NCBI GenBank assembly: GCA_029881855.1
Contig: JAOULU010000043.1
Span: 1 to 9,548 of the forward strand
Length of the DNA: 9,548 nt
Direction of reading: 5' to 3'
Source of the DNA: Nitrosomonas sp.
GTDB taxonomy: Bacteria; Pseudomonadota; Gammaproteobacteria; Burkholderiales; Nitrosomonadaceae
Made by a program: the position numbers and the translations under genes. Of the stretch, positions 1-6,927 are shown in pieces (position 1 is the first letter of the stretch; each line of letters begins with the position of its first letter). Under the pieces are notes generated by a model. It ran no database searches. It was not told the DNA's origin and saw nothing but the letters and a program-made list of their open reading frames with translations.

Positions 1-1
1 A

Positions 2-313
2 ATTAGTATTAACTGGGAAATACAAGATGGGCGTGGCTTATTTTATGTGCAAGACAGCGGCATCGGCATCGAACCCGAGCATATTCCACGCTTAACCGAA
101 CGCTTTTACCGAGTGGACAGCAGCCGTTCTCGTGAAACTGGCGGCACCGGTCTTGGCTTGGCGATTGTTAAACATATTTCAAACCGTCACCAAGCACGCT
201 TTAAAATCACCAGCAAAATTGGTGAAGGCAGCCGTTTCAGGATTCAGTTTCCTGCCAAACGAATTATCACACCAGCCAAGCAGTCAGACCCCCCCCCAGC
301 AAATAATTATTAA
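2..313 (+). CDS. phoR: PhoR-like sensor histidine kinase, C-terminal part (5' end outside window)
   Basis: The frame is open from the left edge and ends with TAA at 311-313, giving 103 visible residues. They form the end of a histidine-kinase ATP-binding domain: a DSGIGI box at 53-70, then an [10 protein letters not shown] stretch, then a [13 protein letters not shown]2 box. The combination of [10 protein letters not shown], an RSRxTGG segment and LAIVKH is typical of PhoR, the phosphate-responsive kinase that phosphorylates PhoB, and less so of other kinases. The codon at 47 is GTG and reads as an internal valine, so it is not a start. After the domain there is a non-conserved tail of about 18 residues, containing a proline run encoded by nine consecutive C (289-297). 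The stop overlaps the end of lgt by 4 bp and no terminator lies between. The membrane part, PAS region and phospho-acceptor histidine lie outside the window, so the name rests on the catalytic domain only. Confidence 0.85.
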   Translation: MSINWEIQDGRGLFYVQDSGIGIEPEHIPRLTERFYRVDSSRSRETGGTGLGLAIVKHISNRHQARFKITSKIGEGSRFRIQFPAKRIITPAKQSDPPPANNY

Positions 314-1203
314 CGTTTTTTTGCACTTCGTTTGTTTGGTTTCTTTGCTGCTTTAGCCTTAACCGACGTTTTTTTCATCCCCACTTCCGCTTCTTTCACA
401 GTTTCCCTTATCGCTTCAGTTTGGCTTTGCCGATTTGACCAAATGATTAATGACACACCAACCAATATCATCGGTATTGAAAGCCATTGACCCATGGTGA
501 TACCCAGTGTCTCGACCCCCATAAAACCATCTTCCGGTTCGCGGAAGAATTCTGCAAAAGAACGTAATACGCCGTAACCCGCAATTGCCATGCCCGTTAC
601 TGCACCCATTGCACGTGGTTTAGCTGAATAAATCCACAACAACAAGAACAGCACAATCCCTTCCAGCGCAAATTGATACAACTGCGAAGGATGACGTGGC
701 AGTTCGTCTACATAGGGAAAAACCATACCCCACGACACATCAGTCGGACGCCCCCATAATTCCGCATTGATAAAATTACCAATACGCCCAGCACCAAGTC
801 CTAACGGCACGAGCGGCACAATAAAGTCCGTAACCGTTAACCAGTTTAATTGGTGCTTACGCGCCAACAAATACATGGCAAAAAGCACACCTAAAAAACC
901 ACCGTGAAAAGACATCCCGCCTTCCCATATCGCTAAAATCAAGTGTGGATTTTCGACATAGTAACCAAACTGATAAAACAACACATGCCCCAGTCGTCCA
1001 CCTAAGACAACACCCAACATGCCATAAAATAAGGCATCGTCCAGCATGTCATTATTAAACACCGAATTCGGGTTTCGTTTGATGCGATAGCGTCCCAACA
1101 GAATGAACAGCACAAATCCAATGAGATACATCAACCCATACCAATGAATGGACAATGGACCTATGGATATTGCAACGGGATCAATCTGCGGATGAACGAG
1201 CAT
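310..1203 (-). CDS. lgt: Prolipoprotein diacylglyceryl transferase (Lgt)
   Basis: Lgt is an inner-membrane enzyme that transfers diacylglycerol from phosphatidylglycerol to the lipobox cysteine of prolipoproteins, the first step of lipoprotein maturation. The protein is multi-spanning. From the ATG at 1203 it has 297 residues, with HWYGLMY near 20-26, a conserved histidine in MSFHGG at about 100, the Lgt signature [15 protein letters not shown] at about 139-153, PRHPSQLYQ at about 169-177, and a conserved arginine in [12 protein letters not shown]. An ATG at 1236 would add 11 residues. I reject it because it lies on the probable -10 element, while the ATG at 1203 has an AAGG about 9 nt upstream and gives the usual family N-terminus. 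The last 21 residues contain 11 Lys/Arg, an unusual tail expected to face the cytoplasm. lgt is divergent from ilvD and convergent with phoR. Identification is firm. Confidence 0.97.
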   Translation of the reverse strand: MLVHPQIDPVAISIGPLSIHWYGLMYLIGFVLFILLGRYRIKRNPNSVFNNDMLDDALFYGMLGVVLGGRLGHVLFYQFGYYVENPHLILAIWEGGMSFHGGFLGVLFAMYLLARKHQLNWLTVTDFIVPLVPLGLGAGRIGNFINAELWGRPTDVSWGMVFPYVDELPRHPSQLYQFALEGIVLFLLLWIYSAKPRAMGAVTGMAIAGYGVLRSFAEFFREPEDGFMGVETLGITMGQWLSIPMILVGVSLIIWSNRQSQTEAIRETVKEAEVGMKKTSVKAKAAKKPNKRSAKKR

Positions 1204-1234
1204 GGGTTGTAACCTTATTTGCGGTAAAATACCC

Positions 1235-1243
1235 ATTATAGCA
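1235..1243 (-). promoter_or_regulatory. Probable extended -10 promoter of lgt
   Basis: On the minus strand the sequence reads TGCTATAAT, a perfect TATAAT preceded by the TGn extension. No good -35 hexamer lies 16-18 bp upstream, which is usual for extended -10 promoters. A start about 7 nt downstream would leave a leader of roughly 25 nt carrying an AAGG ribosome-binding site before the ATG at 1203. The alternative ATG at 1236 overlaps the hexamer, so it would not be in the transcript. This is an inference from sequence alone. Confidence 0.6.
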
Positions 1244-1250
1244 AGCGCGT

Positions 1251-1280
1251 TTGTAATAAGAGAACGTCTTCAAATATTAT
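1251..1280 (+). promoter_or_regulatory. Probable sigma-70 promoter of ilvD
   Basis: TTGTAA (1251-1256) and TATTAT (1275-1280) are separated by 18 bp and match the sigma-70 consensus at 4/6 and 5/6 positions. The predicted start near 1287 gives a leader of about 18 nt. This site lies back to back with the lgt -10 element, so one regulator bound here could affect both genes, although I see no clear operator. Confidence 0.5.
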
Positions 1281-1294
1281 ATTTACATTATTTC

Positions 1295-1300
1295 AGGAGT
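1295..1300 (+). promoter_or_regulatory. Ribosome-binding site of ilvD
   Basis: AGGAGT ends 4 nt before the ATG at 1305. It is one of the strongest Shine-Dalgarno matches in the window and fixes the ilvD start. No other start codon in this frame nearby has one. Confidence 0.8.
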
Positions 1301-1304
1301 AAGC

Positions 1305-2987
1305 ATGCCAGACAATAAACGCAGCCAAGCCATTACCCAGGGTGCGCAACGGACACCAAATCGTGCCATGTTACGAGCAGTTGGATTTAACGACGGTGAT
1401 TTTGATAAGCCGATCGTGGGTGTTGCGAATGGCTATTCAACCATAACACCTTGCAACAAGGGACTGAATGAGCTTTCACTCAATGCTGAACACGCATTGA
1501 AACAAGCAGGTGCCATGCCACAAATGTTTGGCACCATCACGGTTTCTGACGGTATTTCAATGGGTACAGAAGGCATGAAGTATTCGCTGGTTTCTCGTGA
1601 AGTGATTGCAGACTCAATTGAAACTTGTGTGCAGGCAGAAAGTATGGATGGTGTGATTGCTATTGGTGGTTGTGACAAGAACATGCCCGGTGCGATGATT
1701 GCCATTGCACGCATGAATGTTCCAGGAATATTTGTTTATGGCGGTACCATTAAGCCAGGACATTACAAAGGTCAGGATTTAACAATCGTCAGTGCATTTG
1801 AAGCTGTCGGACAACATAGCGCCAAAAAAATTGATGATGAAGAATTATTGCAGGTAGAGCGTCATGCATGTCCTGGCGCAGGTTCTTGCGGCGGCATGTT
1901 TACTGCCAATACCATGTCGTCCGCTTTTGAAGCGATGGGCATGAGCTTGCCTTATTCTTCTACCATGTCTGCGGAAGACGAAGAAAAGTTGATTAGCGCC
2001 GGCAAATCTGCTGAAGTACTAGTTAATGCCATCAAACAACAAATCCTGCCACGGGATATTATCACCCGTAAATCTGTTGAAAATGCGATTGCGGTCATCA
2101 TGGCTGTAGGTGGTTCGACTAATGCAGTATTACACCTACTGGCCATTACACATGCGGCCGAAGTAGACCTGAGTATTGAAGATTTTGAAGAAATTCGTGG
2201 CAAAGTCCCTGTAATCTGTGACTTAAAACCTTCTGGTCGTTATGTCACAGCGGACCTGCATCAGGCTGGGGGCATTCCGCAAGTCATGAAAATGTTATTA
2301 AATCAAGGGTTATTACATGGCGACTGTATCACCATCAGCGGACAAACTATTGCTGAGACATTAAAAGATATCCCTGACACACCTCGAACCGACCAAGATG
2401 TGATTCGCCAATGGGACAACCCAATGTACACACAAGGACACTTAGCGATACTCAAAGGCAATTTATCAACAGAAGGCTGTGTAGCCAAAATATCCGGCAT
2501 CAAGAACCCCAAAATCACCGGCCCAGCCCGTGTATTTGAATCCGAGGAAACTTGTATGGCTGCAATTCTTGCGCATCAAATTAAAGCTGGCGATGTGGTG
2601 GTTATCCGCTATGAAGGCCCTAAAGGTGGGCCAGGTATGCGTGAAATGCTCTCACCAACCTCTGCACTAATTGGTGAAGGTTTGGGAGATTCCGTTGGCT
2701 TGATTACAGACGGGCGTTTTTCAGGGGGGACCTATGGTATGGTGGTTGGCCATGTCGCACCTGAAGCCTATGTTGGCGGCACAATTGCTTTAGTGCATGA
2801 GGGTGACTCAATTACCATTGATGCTGTGCAACGCTTGTTACAGCTAAATGTCTCTGATGAAGTTTTAGCGCAACGTCGCGCCGAATGGCGCACACCAGAG
2901 CCACGCTATACTCGGGGCGTGTTAGCCAAATATGCCAAGCTTGTTTCTACAGCCAGCAAAGGTGCTATCACTGATTCGGAGATATAA
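1305..2987 (+). CDS. ilvD: Dihydroxy-acid dehydratase (IlvD)
   Basis: IlvD dehydrates 2,3-dihydroxy-isovalerate and 2,3-dihydroxy-3-methylvalerate to the 2-keto acids that become valine and isoleucine (and onward leucine and pantothenate) in the cytoplasm. The 560-residue protein has the three expected iron-sulphur cysteines: C50 in ITPCNKG, C123 in GGCDKNMPG and C195 in [12 protein letters not shown]. It also has SDGISMG at about 81-87, K125 in CDKN (the metal-site lysine that is carbamylated in characterised members), and the C-terminal [13 protein letters not shown] stretch with the catalytic serine. The length fits the shorter 550-575 residue clade rather than the 616-residue E. coli enzyme; studied short-clade members often carry an oxygen-tolerant [2Fe-2S] cluster, which I infer but cannot see. 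It is a single gene with no neighbouring ilv genes here. Start and identity are secure. Confidence 0.98.
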   Translation: MPDNKRSQAITQGAQRTPNRAMLRAVGFNDGDFDKPIVGVANGYSTITPCNKGLNELSLNAEHALKQAGAMPQMFGTITVSDGISMGTEGMKYSLVSREVIADSIETCVQAESMDGVIAIGGCDKNMPGAMIAIARMNVPGIFVYGGTIKPGHYKGQDLTIVSAFEAVGQHSAKKIDDEELLQVERHACPGAGSCGGMFTANTMSSAFEAMGMSLPYSSTMSAEDEEKLISAGKSAEVLVNAIKQQILPRDIITRKSVENAIAVIMAVGGSTNAVLHLLAITHAAEVDLSIEDFEEIRGKVPVICDLKPSGRYVTADLHQAGGIPQVMKMLLNQGLLHGDCITISGQTIAETLKDIPDTPRTDQDVIRQWDNPMYTQGHLAILKGNLSTEGCVAKISGIKNPKITGPARVFESEETCMAAILAHQIKAGDVVVIRYEGPKGGPGMREMLSPTSALIGEGLGDSVGLITDGRFSGGTYGMVVGHVAPEAYVGGTIALVHEGDSITIDAVQRLLQLNVSDEVLAQRRAEWRTPEPRYTRGVLAKYAKLVSTASKGAITDSEI

Positions 2988-3041
2988 CACGATTTACACA
3001 AATTTCTATTTTTATTTAATGAATGGAACTAATTGATTCAC

Positions 3042-3056
3042 TGTTAAGTCTTAACA
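3042..3056. repeat. 15-bp perfect palindrome, possible operator
   Basis: TGTTAAG and CTTAACA are perfectly complementary around a single T. It lies 55 bp after the ilvD stop and about 155 bp before the cytochrome start. Its size and symmetry suit a dimeric regulator, but I do not recognise the site. Confidence 0.4.
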
Positions 3057-3061
3057 AACTA

Positions 3062-3097
3062 ACAAACGCGGTTAACGCAATTAACCTCCGGGTTTGT
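3062..3097. repeat. Nested inverted repeat / hairpin
   Basis: Two stacked 6-bp stems (ACAAAC with GTTTGT, and GGTTAA with TTAACC) surround a CGCAA loop, with an internal loop of 2 and 5 nt between them. It could end or protect the ilvD transcript, but the following sequence lacks the T-run of an intrinsic terminator. Confidence 0.45.
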
Positions 3098-3210
3098 CAA
3101 ATTTGTAATTGCAAGTCCGATAGTCGTCTAACTTGCAGGAGTTGCTGCATGACTGTAAAGTTCAGGGTAAAATAGCAGTCCCGTTATAAACTTTAATAAG
3201 GAATAATTAT

Positions 3211-3522
3211 ATGAGAGCAGTTTTAATTGGAATGGTTACAGCATCAGCAATGATGTTGGCAGGCAACGCACAAGCAGATGCAGCACTTGCAACAAGCAGT
3301 GGTTGCCTAAACTGCCATCAGGTTGAAGCAAAGACTGTTGGTCCAGCATTAAAAGCAATTGCAGAAAAATATGCAGGTCAAGATGGTGCTTCTGACTATC
3401 TCGCAGGCCAAATTAAGAATGGCAGCAACGGCGTATGGGGCCCAATCCCAATGCCACCAAACGCTGCTGTTAGTGATGACAATGCTAAAGTCTTAGCTGA
3501 CTTTATTCTGTCACTTAACTAA
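3211..3522 (+). CDS. Periplasmic monohaem cytochrome c552/c551-type (class I)
   Basis: This is a 103-residue precursor of a small electron-carrier cytochrome. A signal peptide runs from the start to A22 (hydrophobic core, then AQA before DAAL), sending it to the periplasm and leaving an 81-residue mature protein. The haem-binding motif is C32-L-N-C35-H36, and the sixth ligand is M81 in PIPMPPN. In mature numbering these are C10, C13, H14 and M59, the spacing I recall for Nitrosomonas cytochrome c552; the VGPALKxIAxKYA and GSxGVWGxIPMPPN segments also resemble that protein. Such cytochromes shuttle electrons from the bc1 complex or periplasmic dehydrogenases to terminal oxidases or denitrification enzymes; the partner here is unknown. 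TAAGGA lies 8 nt before the ATG. The gene is monocistronic, ending in a strong terminator. Family is firm, exact role is not. Confidence 0.95.
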   Translation: MRAVLIGMVTASAMMLAGNAQADAALATSSGCLNCHQVEAKTVGPALKAIAEKYAGQDGASDYLAGQIKNGSNGVWGPIPMPPNAAVSDDNAKVLADFILSLN

Positions 3523-3537
3523 GCTGCTTTAGCTAGT

Positions 3538-3574
3538 AAAAGCCGACGTTTTTAGAAGCGTCGGCTTTTTATTT
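3538..3574 (+). terminator. Intrinsic terminator of the cytochrome gene
   Basis: AAAAGCCGACG (3538-3548) pairs perfectly with CGTCGGCTTTT (3559-3569), an 11-bp stem with a GC-rich core, followed by a T-rich tract (3566-3574). It starts 16 nt after the cytochrome stop and ends about 20 nt before the next gene. Because the arms carry A and T runs, it could also work partly in the reverse direction. Confidence 0.92.
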
Positions 3575-3594
3575 GCCAAATCCTGGGAAAACAA

Positions 3595-4023
3595 ATGAAG
3601 ACACGAATAGAGTGGAAAGGTAATGTATGTTTTCAAGCCGAATCAGGTAGTGGACATCAAATTTTAATGGATGGTGCACCTGAAGCGGGTGGACAGAATC
3701 TTGGGCCGCGCCCAATGGAAATGCTGTTGATGGGTTTAGGCGGATGCACAACCTTTGATGTCATTTTGATTCTGAAAAAAGGCCGCCAGGATATCAGCGA
3801 CTGTGTTGTAGAAATTGAAGCAAAACGTGCAGAAACTGACCCCAAAGTATTTACACACATTCACCTACATTTTATCGTAAGCGGGAAAAATCTAAAGTTA
3901 CATCAAGTTGAACGCGCCATCAACTTATCCGCAGAAAAATATTGCTCTGCTTCAATCATGCTTAGAGACACTGTAGAAATTACGCACGACTATGAAATCG
4001 TAGAGCTATCTGTAGACTCCTAA
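3595..4023 (+). CDS. OsmC/Ohr-family protein, YhfA subgroup
   Basis: The 142-residue protein matches E. coli YhfA along its length: SGHQILMDG (about 19-27), PRPMEMLLMGLGGC (38-51), ILKKGRQDISDC (59-70), FTHIHLHFIVSG (86-97) and LSAEKYCSASIMLRDTVEITHDYE (111-134). OsmC-family enzymes reduce organic peroxides through two cysteines. Both are present, C51 after GG and C117 in AEKYCS. The YhfA branch itself has no well-established substrate, so peroxide reduction is a family-level inference. A GGGAA stretch 5 nt before the ATG is a modest ribosome-binding site. The gene begins about 20 bp after a strong terminator, so its promoter must overlap that element or lie inside the cytochrome gene, unless it depends on readthrough. 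It converges with lipA across a 16-bp gap without a terminator. Confidence 0.93.
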   Translation: MKTRIEWKGNVCFQAESGSGHQILMDGAPEAGGQNLGPRPMEMLLMGLGGCTTFDVILILKKGRQDISDCVVEIEAKRAETDPKVFTHIHLHFIVSGKNLKLHQVERAINLSAEKYCSASIMLRDTVEITHDYEIVELSVDS

Positions 4024-4039
4024 TTCCTCACGACAGTAA

Positions 4040-4999
4040 TTATGTTAGCCCGGCCTCATGTGCTTGCTGATCAGCATGATAACTAGAACGAACCATAGGG
4101 CCACATGCTGCATGACTAAAGCCCATTTCTAGCGCTGCATTTTCAAAAATTTTAAAACCTTCCGGCGTCACATACCGCAAAACAGGCAGATGGCCCGTAC
4201 TTGGCTGCAAATATTGCCCAATGGTCAGCATTTCAACATTATGTTCACGCAAATCACGCAGCACTTGTAGAATCTCTTCATCCGTCTCTCCCAACCCTAG
4301 CATTAAGCCAGATTTTGTGGCCACATGAGGAAAATCCACTTTAAAATCTTTTAATAACTTCAACGAATGGGCATAATCTGCACCAGGGCGACATTGTTTA
4401 TACAGTCTTGGCACTGTCTCCAGATTATGGTTCATGACATCTGGCGGACAATTACCGAGTTTTTCCAATGCAACTTCTAATCGCCCCCTGAAATCAGGCA
4501 CTAAAACTTCTATCTTAGTTAGTGGCGAGTGCGCACGTATCTCACGAATACAATCAACAAAATGCTGTGCACCACCATCACGCAGATCGTCGCGATCAAC
4601 ACTGGTAATGACCACATATTTCAGCCTCATAGCCGCAATAGACTGTGCAAGATGCAGTGGTTCATTGGCATCCGGTGGTTTCGGCCTACCATGTGCCACA
4701 TCACAAAAAGGGCAACGCCGTGTACACAAATCACCCAAAATCATAAAGGTGGCTGTTCCTTTTCCGAAACACTCGCCTATATTAGGGCACGAAGCCTCTT
4801 CACAAACCGTATGCAATTTATGTTCACGCAACAGTCGCTTGACTTCATAGAAAGCTTGGCTACTGGAAGAGCGCACACGAATCCATGACGGTTTACGTAA
4901 CAAATCACCGGGAGATTGTGGGGTTATTTTAATTGGGTTGCGTGCGGTTTTTTCCGCACCTTTTTGGCGAATTTCAGTGCTCATAATATTACTTGCCAT
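4040..4999 (-). CDS. lipA: Lipoyl synthase (LipA)
   Basis: LipA is a cytoplasmic radical-SAM enzyme that inserts two sulphur atoms into octanoyl groups on lipoyl domains, completing lipoate made from LipB-delivered octanoate. The 319-residue protein has both iron-sulphur motifs: the auxiliary cluster C66-x4-C71-x5-C77 ([12 protein letters not shown]) and the radical-SAM C92-x3-C96-x2-C99 (CTRRCPFC). The C-terminal RSSYHA places S306 as the serine ligand of the auxiliary cluster. Spacing follows E. coli LipA closely. It is the last gene of the minus-strand cluster and starts 5 bp after the lipB stop. The ATG at 4999 follows AAAGGA at only about 1 nt, very close for a ribosome-binding site. A second in-frame ATG at 4984 lies about 16 nt from it, too far, so the exact start is slightly uncertain. 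Identity is secure. Confidence 0.97.
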   Translation of the reverse strand: MASNIMSTEIRQKGAEKTARNPIKITPQSPGDLLRKPSWIRVRSSSSQAFYEVKRLLREHKLHTVCEEASCPNIGECFGKGTATFMILGDLCTRRCPFCDVAHGRPKPPDANEPLHLAQSIAAMRLKYVVITSVDRDDLRDGGAQHFVDCIREIRAHSPLTKIEVLVPDFRGRLEVALEKLGNCPPDVMNHNLETVPRLYKQCRPGADYAHSLKLLKDFKVDFPHVATKSGLMLGLGETDEEILQVLRDLREHNVEMLTIGQYLQPSTGHLPVLRYVTPEGFKIFENAALEMGFSHAACGPMVRSSYHADQQAHEAGLT

Positions 5000-5004
5000 T
5001 TCCT

Positions 5005-5643
5005 TTAACGAATCAATCTTTGTTGCAATTTCTCAGTCAATTGTTGACTGATAATGTCTAGTCCATCGGTAATACCTAGGTCTTTTGTTTGTGTGACTTG
5101 TAAACCGGCGTAGCCACAAGGATTGATTGCGCTAAATGGCGCTAAATCCATATCAACATTCAATGCAATGCCGTGGTAACAATAGTTTCTTTTTATTTTT
5201 AAACCCAGTGCAGCTATTTTGGCATTATCCACATAAACACCGGGCGCATCAATCCGGCTTTTTGCCTCTATTTGGTAATCACTTAGCAAGTCTATCACGG
5301 CATTTTCCATTCTTCGGACTAATTCCCGCACACCAAGTTTCAAGCGACGTATATCCAATAATAAATAGGCGATGAGTTGGCCAGGCGCATGATAAGTTAT
5401 CTGCCCGCCTCGGTCTGTTTTAATCACAGGAATATTGTTGGCATGGAGCAAGTGTTCCGGCTTACCAGCAAGCCCTTGAGTATACACAGCAGGGTGTTGT
5501 AACAACCAAATTTCATCACGTGTTTGCGCAGTACGGGAATTTGTAAAATCTTTCATAGACTGCCAGGCAACATGATAGTCAACCAAACCAAGCCGCTTGA
5601 CAGTAAACCCGGTATGCGCAGTTATTTGATTAGATTGCGTCAT
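5005..5643 (-). CDS. lipB: Octanoyl-[acyl-carrier-protein]:protein N-octanoyltransferase (LipB)
   Basis: LipB moves octanoyl groups from acyl carrier protein to the lipoyl domains of 2-oxoacid dehydrogenases and the glycine cleavage H protein, making the substrate for LipA. The 212-residue protein has the expected length and motifs: [14 protein letters not shown] at 77-90, [16 protein letters not shown] at 135-150 with the catalytic lysine K142, and NPCGYAG at 174-180 with the catalytic cysteine C176, equivalent to K135 and C169 of E. coli. It starts 3 bp after the upstream gene's stop codon, and that stop (TAG) forms part of the AGGAA ribosome-binding site, so the two genes are probably translationally coupled. 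The binding site is only about 2 nt from the ATG. lipA follows after 5 bp in the same transcript. Confidence 0.97.
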   Translation of the reverse strand: MTQSNQITAHTGFTVKRLGLVDYHVAWQSMKDFTNSRTAQTRDEIWLLQHPAVYTQGLAGKPEHLLHANNIPVIKTDRGGQITYHAPGQLIAYLLLDIRRLKLGVRELVRRMENAVIDLLSDYQIEAKSRIDAPGVYVDNAKIAALGLKIKRNYCYHGIALNVDMDLAPFSAINPCGYAGLQVTQTKDLGITDGLDIISQQLTEKLQQRLIR

Positions 5644-5646
5644 TTC

Positions 5647-5913
5647 CTACAGTACAACCGCCACCATTGGATGCTCACTTAACGCCTGGTAGAGTGCATC
5701 AAGTTGCGCCCTTGATGTCGCCCTGATTGTACAGGTGACACTTAAATACGCACCTTTTTTGCTCTCACGGGTCTGTATGGTTGTGTCATCAAAATCTGGC
5801 ACATGCTGCTTAACAATCACTACGACTACTTCAGCAAAGCTTTTTTCTGACTTACCCATAATTTTGATTGGAAAATCACAGGGGTATTCAATGAGTGAAG
5901 TTTCTTCTGTCAT
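5647..5913 (-). CDS. DUF493 family protein (YbeD-like)
   Basis: This 88-residue protein resembles E. coli YbeD, a DUF493 member, in length and pattern: YPCDFPIKIMG near 10-20, VVVVIVKQHVPDF near 29-41, SKKGAYLSVTCTIRATSRAQLDALYQAL near 51-78, and a C-terminal VxVVL. These proteins have a small ferredoxin-like fold resembling regulatory amino-acid-binding domains. Their function is not established, although the gene is often found just upstream of lipB, as here. It lies 17 bp after dat and 3 bp before lipB, so co-expression with the lip genes is very likely. No clear Shine-Dalgarno sequence precedes the ATG at 5913; the upstream bases are almost all A and T. Confidence 0.9.
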   Translation of the reverse strand: MTEETSLIEYPCDFPIKIMGKSEKSFAEVVVVIVKQHVPDFDDTTIQTRESKKGAYLSVTCTIRATSRAQLDALYQALSEHPMVAVVL

Positions 5914-5930
5914 ACAAAATATAAAATAAC

Positions 5931-6785
5931 TTAATTAGCCATGCCGCCACGCATTGTTGTTGCCTTATAGTGCTGATAAAGTTTATGTAATTGTGCAAAC
6001 TTTGCACCAGGCTTTCCACTCCCAACAATTTGGCCATCTAAACAAGTGACTGCCATGATTTCTTTGGTAGAAGAGGTCAACAAAATTTCCTCTGCATTAC
6101 GCAACTCTTCCTCAGTTATCTCCCTAATCTCATAGGCAATATTATTTGCTTTTGCAAGCTCCAGAACAACCTCATAAGTAATTCCAGGCAGTATTAAATG
6201 GCTTTTAGGTGGCGCCAATAATACCTGGTCTTTAACAACAAAAATACTACTTGCCGCACCTTCAGTGAGAAAACTGTCCCTAATCATTATCGTTTCAACA
6301 GCACCTGCATCCACCGCAAGTTGGCGTAATAATACATTGGGTAATAATGATATTGACTTAATATCGCAACGTATCCAACGATTATCAATGGCCGTCACGG
6401 CGGTAATACCATTACGCAAAAATTCTTCTGACGGCGCTAATAATGGGTTACTTAAAATCATTACCGTTGGGGGAACTTGCGGAAAAGCGTGGTCACGTTT
6501 AGCAACACCACGAGTAATATGCAGGTACAACGATTGGTCGTTTTCTTTGTTTTTTGCAATGACTTGATCAAATAAGTCGCGCCATTCAGTCTCACTATGC
6601 GGGTTTTTTAGTCGTATTCCATCAAGACTGTGTTGCAAACGATGTAGATGATTTTCCAGCCGAAAAGGCTTACGCGAGTAAACAGGAATGACTTCATAAA
6701 CACCGTCGCCGAAAATGAACCCTCTATCCAGCACTGGGATACATGCCTCTTCAATAGGCATAAACTTACCATTAAGATATATCAT
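5931..6785 (-). CDS. dat: D-amino acid (D-alanine) aminotransferase, class IV PLP enzyme
   Basis: Dat exchanges amino groups between D-alanine, D-glutamate and their keto acids, linking D-Ala and D-Glu pools for peptidoglycan. From the ATG at 6785 the protein has 284 residues. The N-terminus MIYLNGKF then VLDRGFIFGDGVYEVIPVY is typical of this family. K143 in CDIKSISLLPNV is the probable PLP lysine, and E175 in LTEGAASSIF the glutamate near the pyridine nitrogen, matching K145 and E177 of the Bacillus enzyme. The R97-x-H99 motif (in KRDHAF) is the D-amino acid carboxylate-binding signature and argues against branched-chain aminotransferase or aminodeoxychorismate lyase. A TTG at 6836 would add 17 residues, but those codons run through a perfect hairpin and do not resemble the family, so I use 6785. 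No good ribosome-binding site precedes it. It lies after dacC (142-bp gap) and 17 bp before the DUF493 gene. Confidence 0.92.
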   Translation of the reverse strand: MIYLNGKFMPIEEACIPVLDRGFIFGDGVYEVIPVYSRKPFRLENHLHRLQHSLDGIRLKNPHSETEWRDLFDQVIAKNKENDQSLYLHITRGVAKRDHAFPQVPPTVMILSNPLLAPSEEFLRNGITAVTAIDNRWIRCDIKSISLLPNVLLRQLAVDAGAVETIMIRDSFLTEGAASSIFVVKDQVLLAPPKSHLILPGITYEVVLELAKANNIAYEIREITEEELRNAEEILLTSSTKEIMAVTCLDGQIVGSGKPGAKFAQLHKLYQHYKATTMRGGMAN

Positions 6786-6814
6786 GCTAGAAACCGCAGA
6801 AGATGTTTGGCGTG

Positions 6815-6845
6815 TGTTGTGCTTTGTTTTCGACAAAGCACAACA
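6815..6845. repeat. Perfect 12-13 bp inverted repeat in the dacC-dat gap
   Basis: TGTTGTGCTTTG (6815-6826) and CAAAGCACAACA (6834-6845) are exact reverse complements around a 7-nt spacer whose end bases can also pair. In the dat transcript this is a stable hairpin ending 29 nt before the ATG. No T-run follows on either strand, so it is not a standard terminator. It could protect or separate the dacC and dat messages, or be a protein-binding site. Confidence 0.75.
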
Positions 6846-6863
6846 AGTCGTAATAACGTGTAA

Positions 6864-6891
6864 TAAATATCACAGTGCGCTCATTTTTCAA
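6864..6891 (-). promoter_or_regulatory. Possible weak promoter for dat and the lip genes
   Basis: On the minus strand TTGAAA (6891-6886) and TATTTA (6869-6864) are 16 bp apart. The -35 is good and the -10 poor (3/6). It lies between the dacC stop and the hairpin, so a transcript from it would start just upstream of the hairpin. Confidence 0.25.
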
Positions 6892-6927
6892 CTATGTTTG
6901 CGCTGGAACCTGCCCAAGAAACATTCA

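Larger units (their letters stand above)
2988..3210. other. Non-coding region rich in inverted repeats between ilvD and the cytochrome gene
   Basis: This 223-bp stretch has no convincing reading frame. It contains a 15-bp palindrome TGTTAAG-T-CTTAACA (3042-3056); a nested inverted repeat with outer arms ACAAAC/GTTTGT (3062-3067, 3092-3097) and inner arms GGTTAA/TTAACC (3070-3075, 3081-3086); TGCAAGT/ACTTGCA arms (3110-3116, 3131-3137); and TGCAG-N6-CTGCA (3134-3149). No T-run follows any of them, so none is a classic terminator. The cytochrome promoter should lie near the right end. TAAAAT at 3168-3173 is a possible -10, but I see no well-spaced -35. The ribosome-binding site is TAAGGA at 3197-3202. 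Confidence 0.6.

Noticed and set aside
47..313. Short independent gene starting with GTG at 47
   Set aside because: The frame is open to the left edge and the residues before 47 continue the kinase domain, so this is the end of a larger gene.
4065..4076. 12-bp perfect palindrome TGCTGATCAGCA near the 3' end of lipA
   Set aside because: It lies within conserved lipA coding sequence and has no T-run, so it is most simply explained by codon choice rather than by a terminator for the convergent genes.
4434..4888. Two overlapping plus-strand frames of 119 and 138 codons opposite lipA
   Set aside because: Both are antisense to the conserved radical-SAM core of lipA and look like shadows.
6786..6836. 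17-residue N-terminal extension of Dat from a TTG codon
   Set aside because: The codons run through one arm of a perfect hairpin, no ribosome-binding site precedes the TTG, and Dat relatives begin at the internal ATG.
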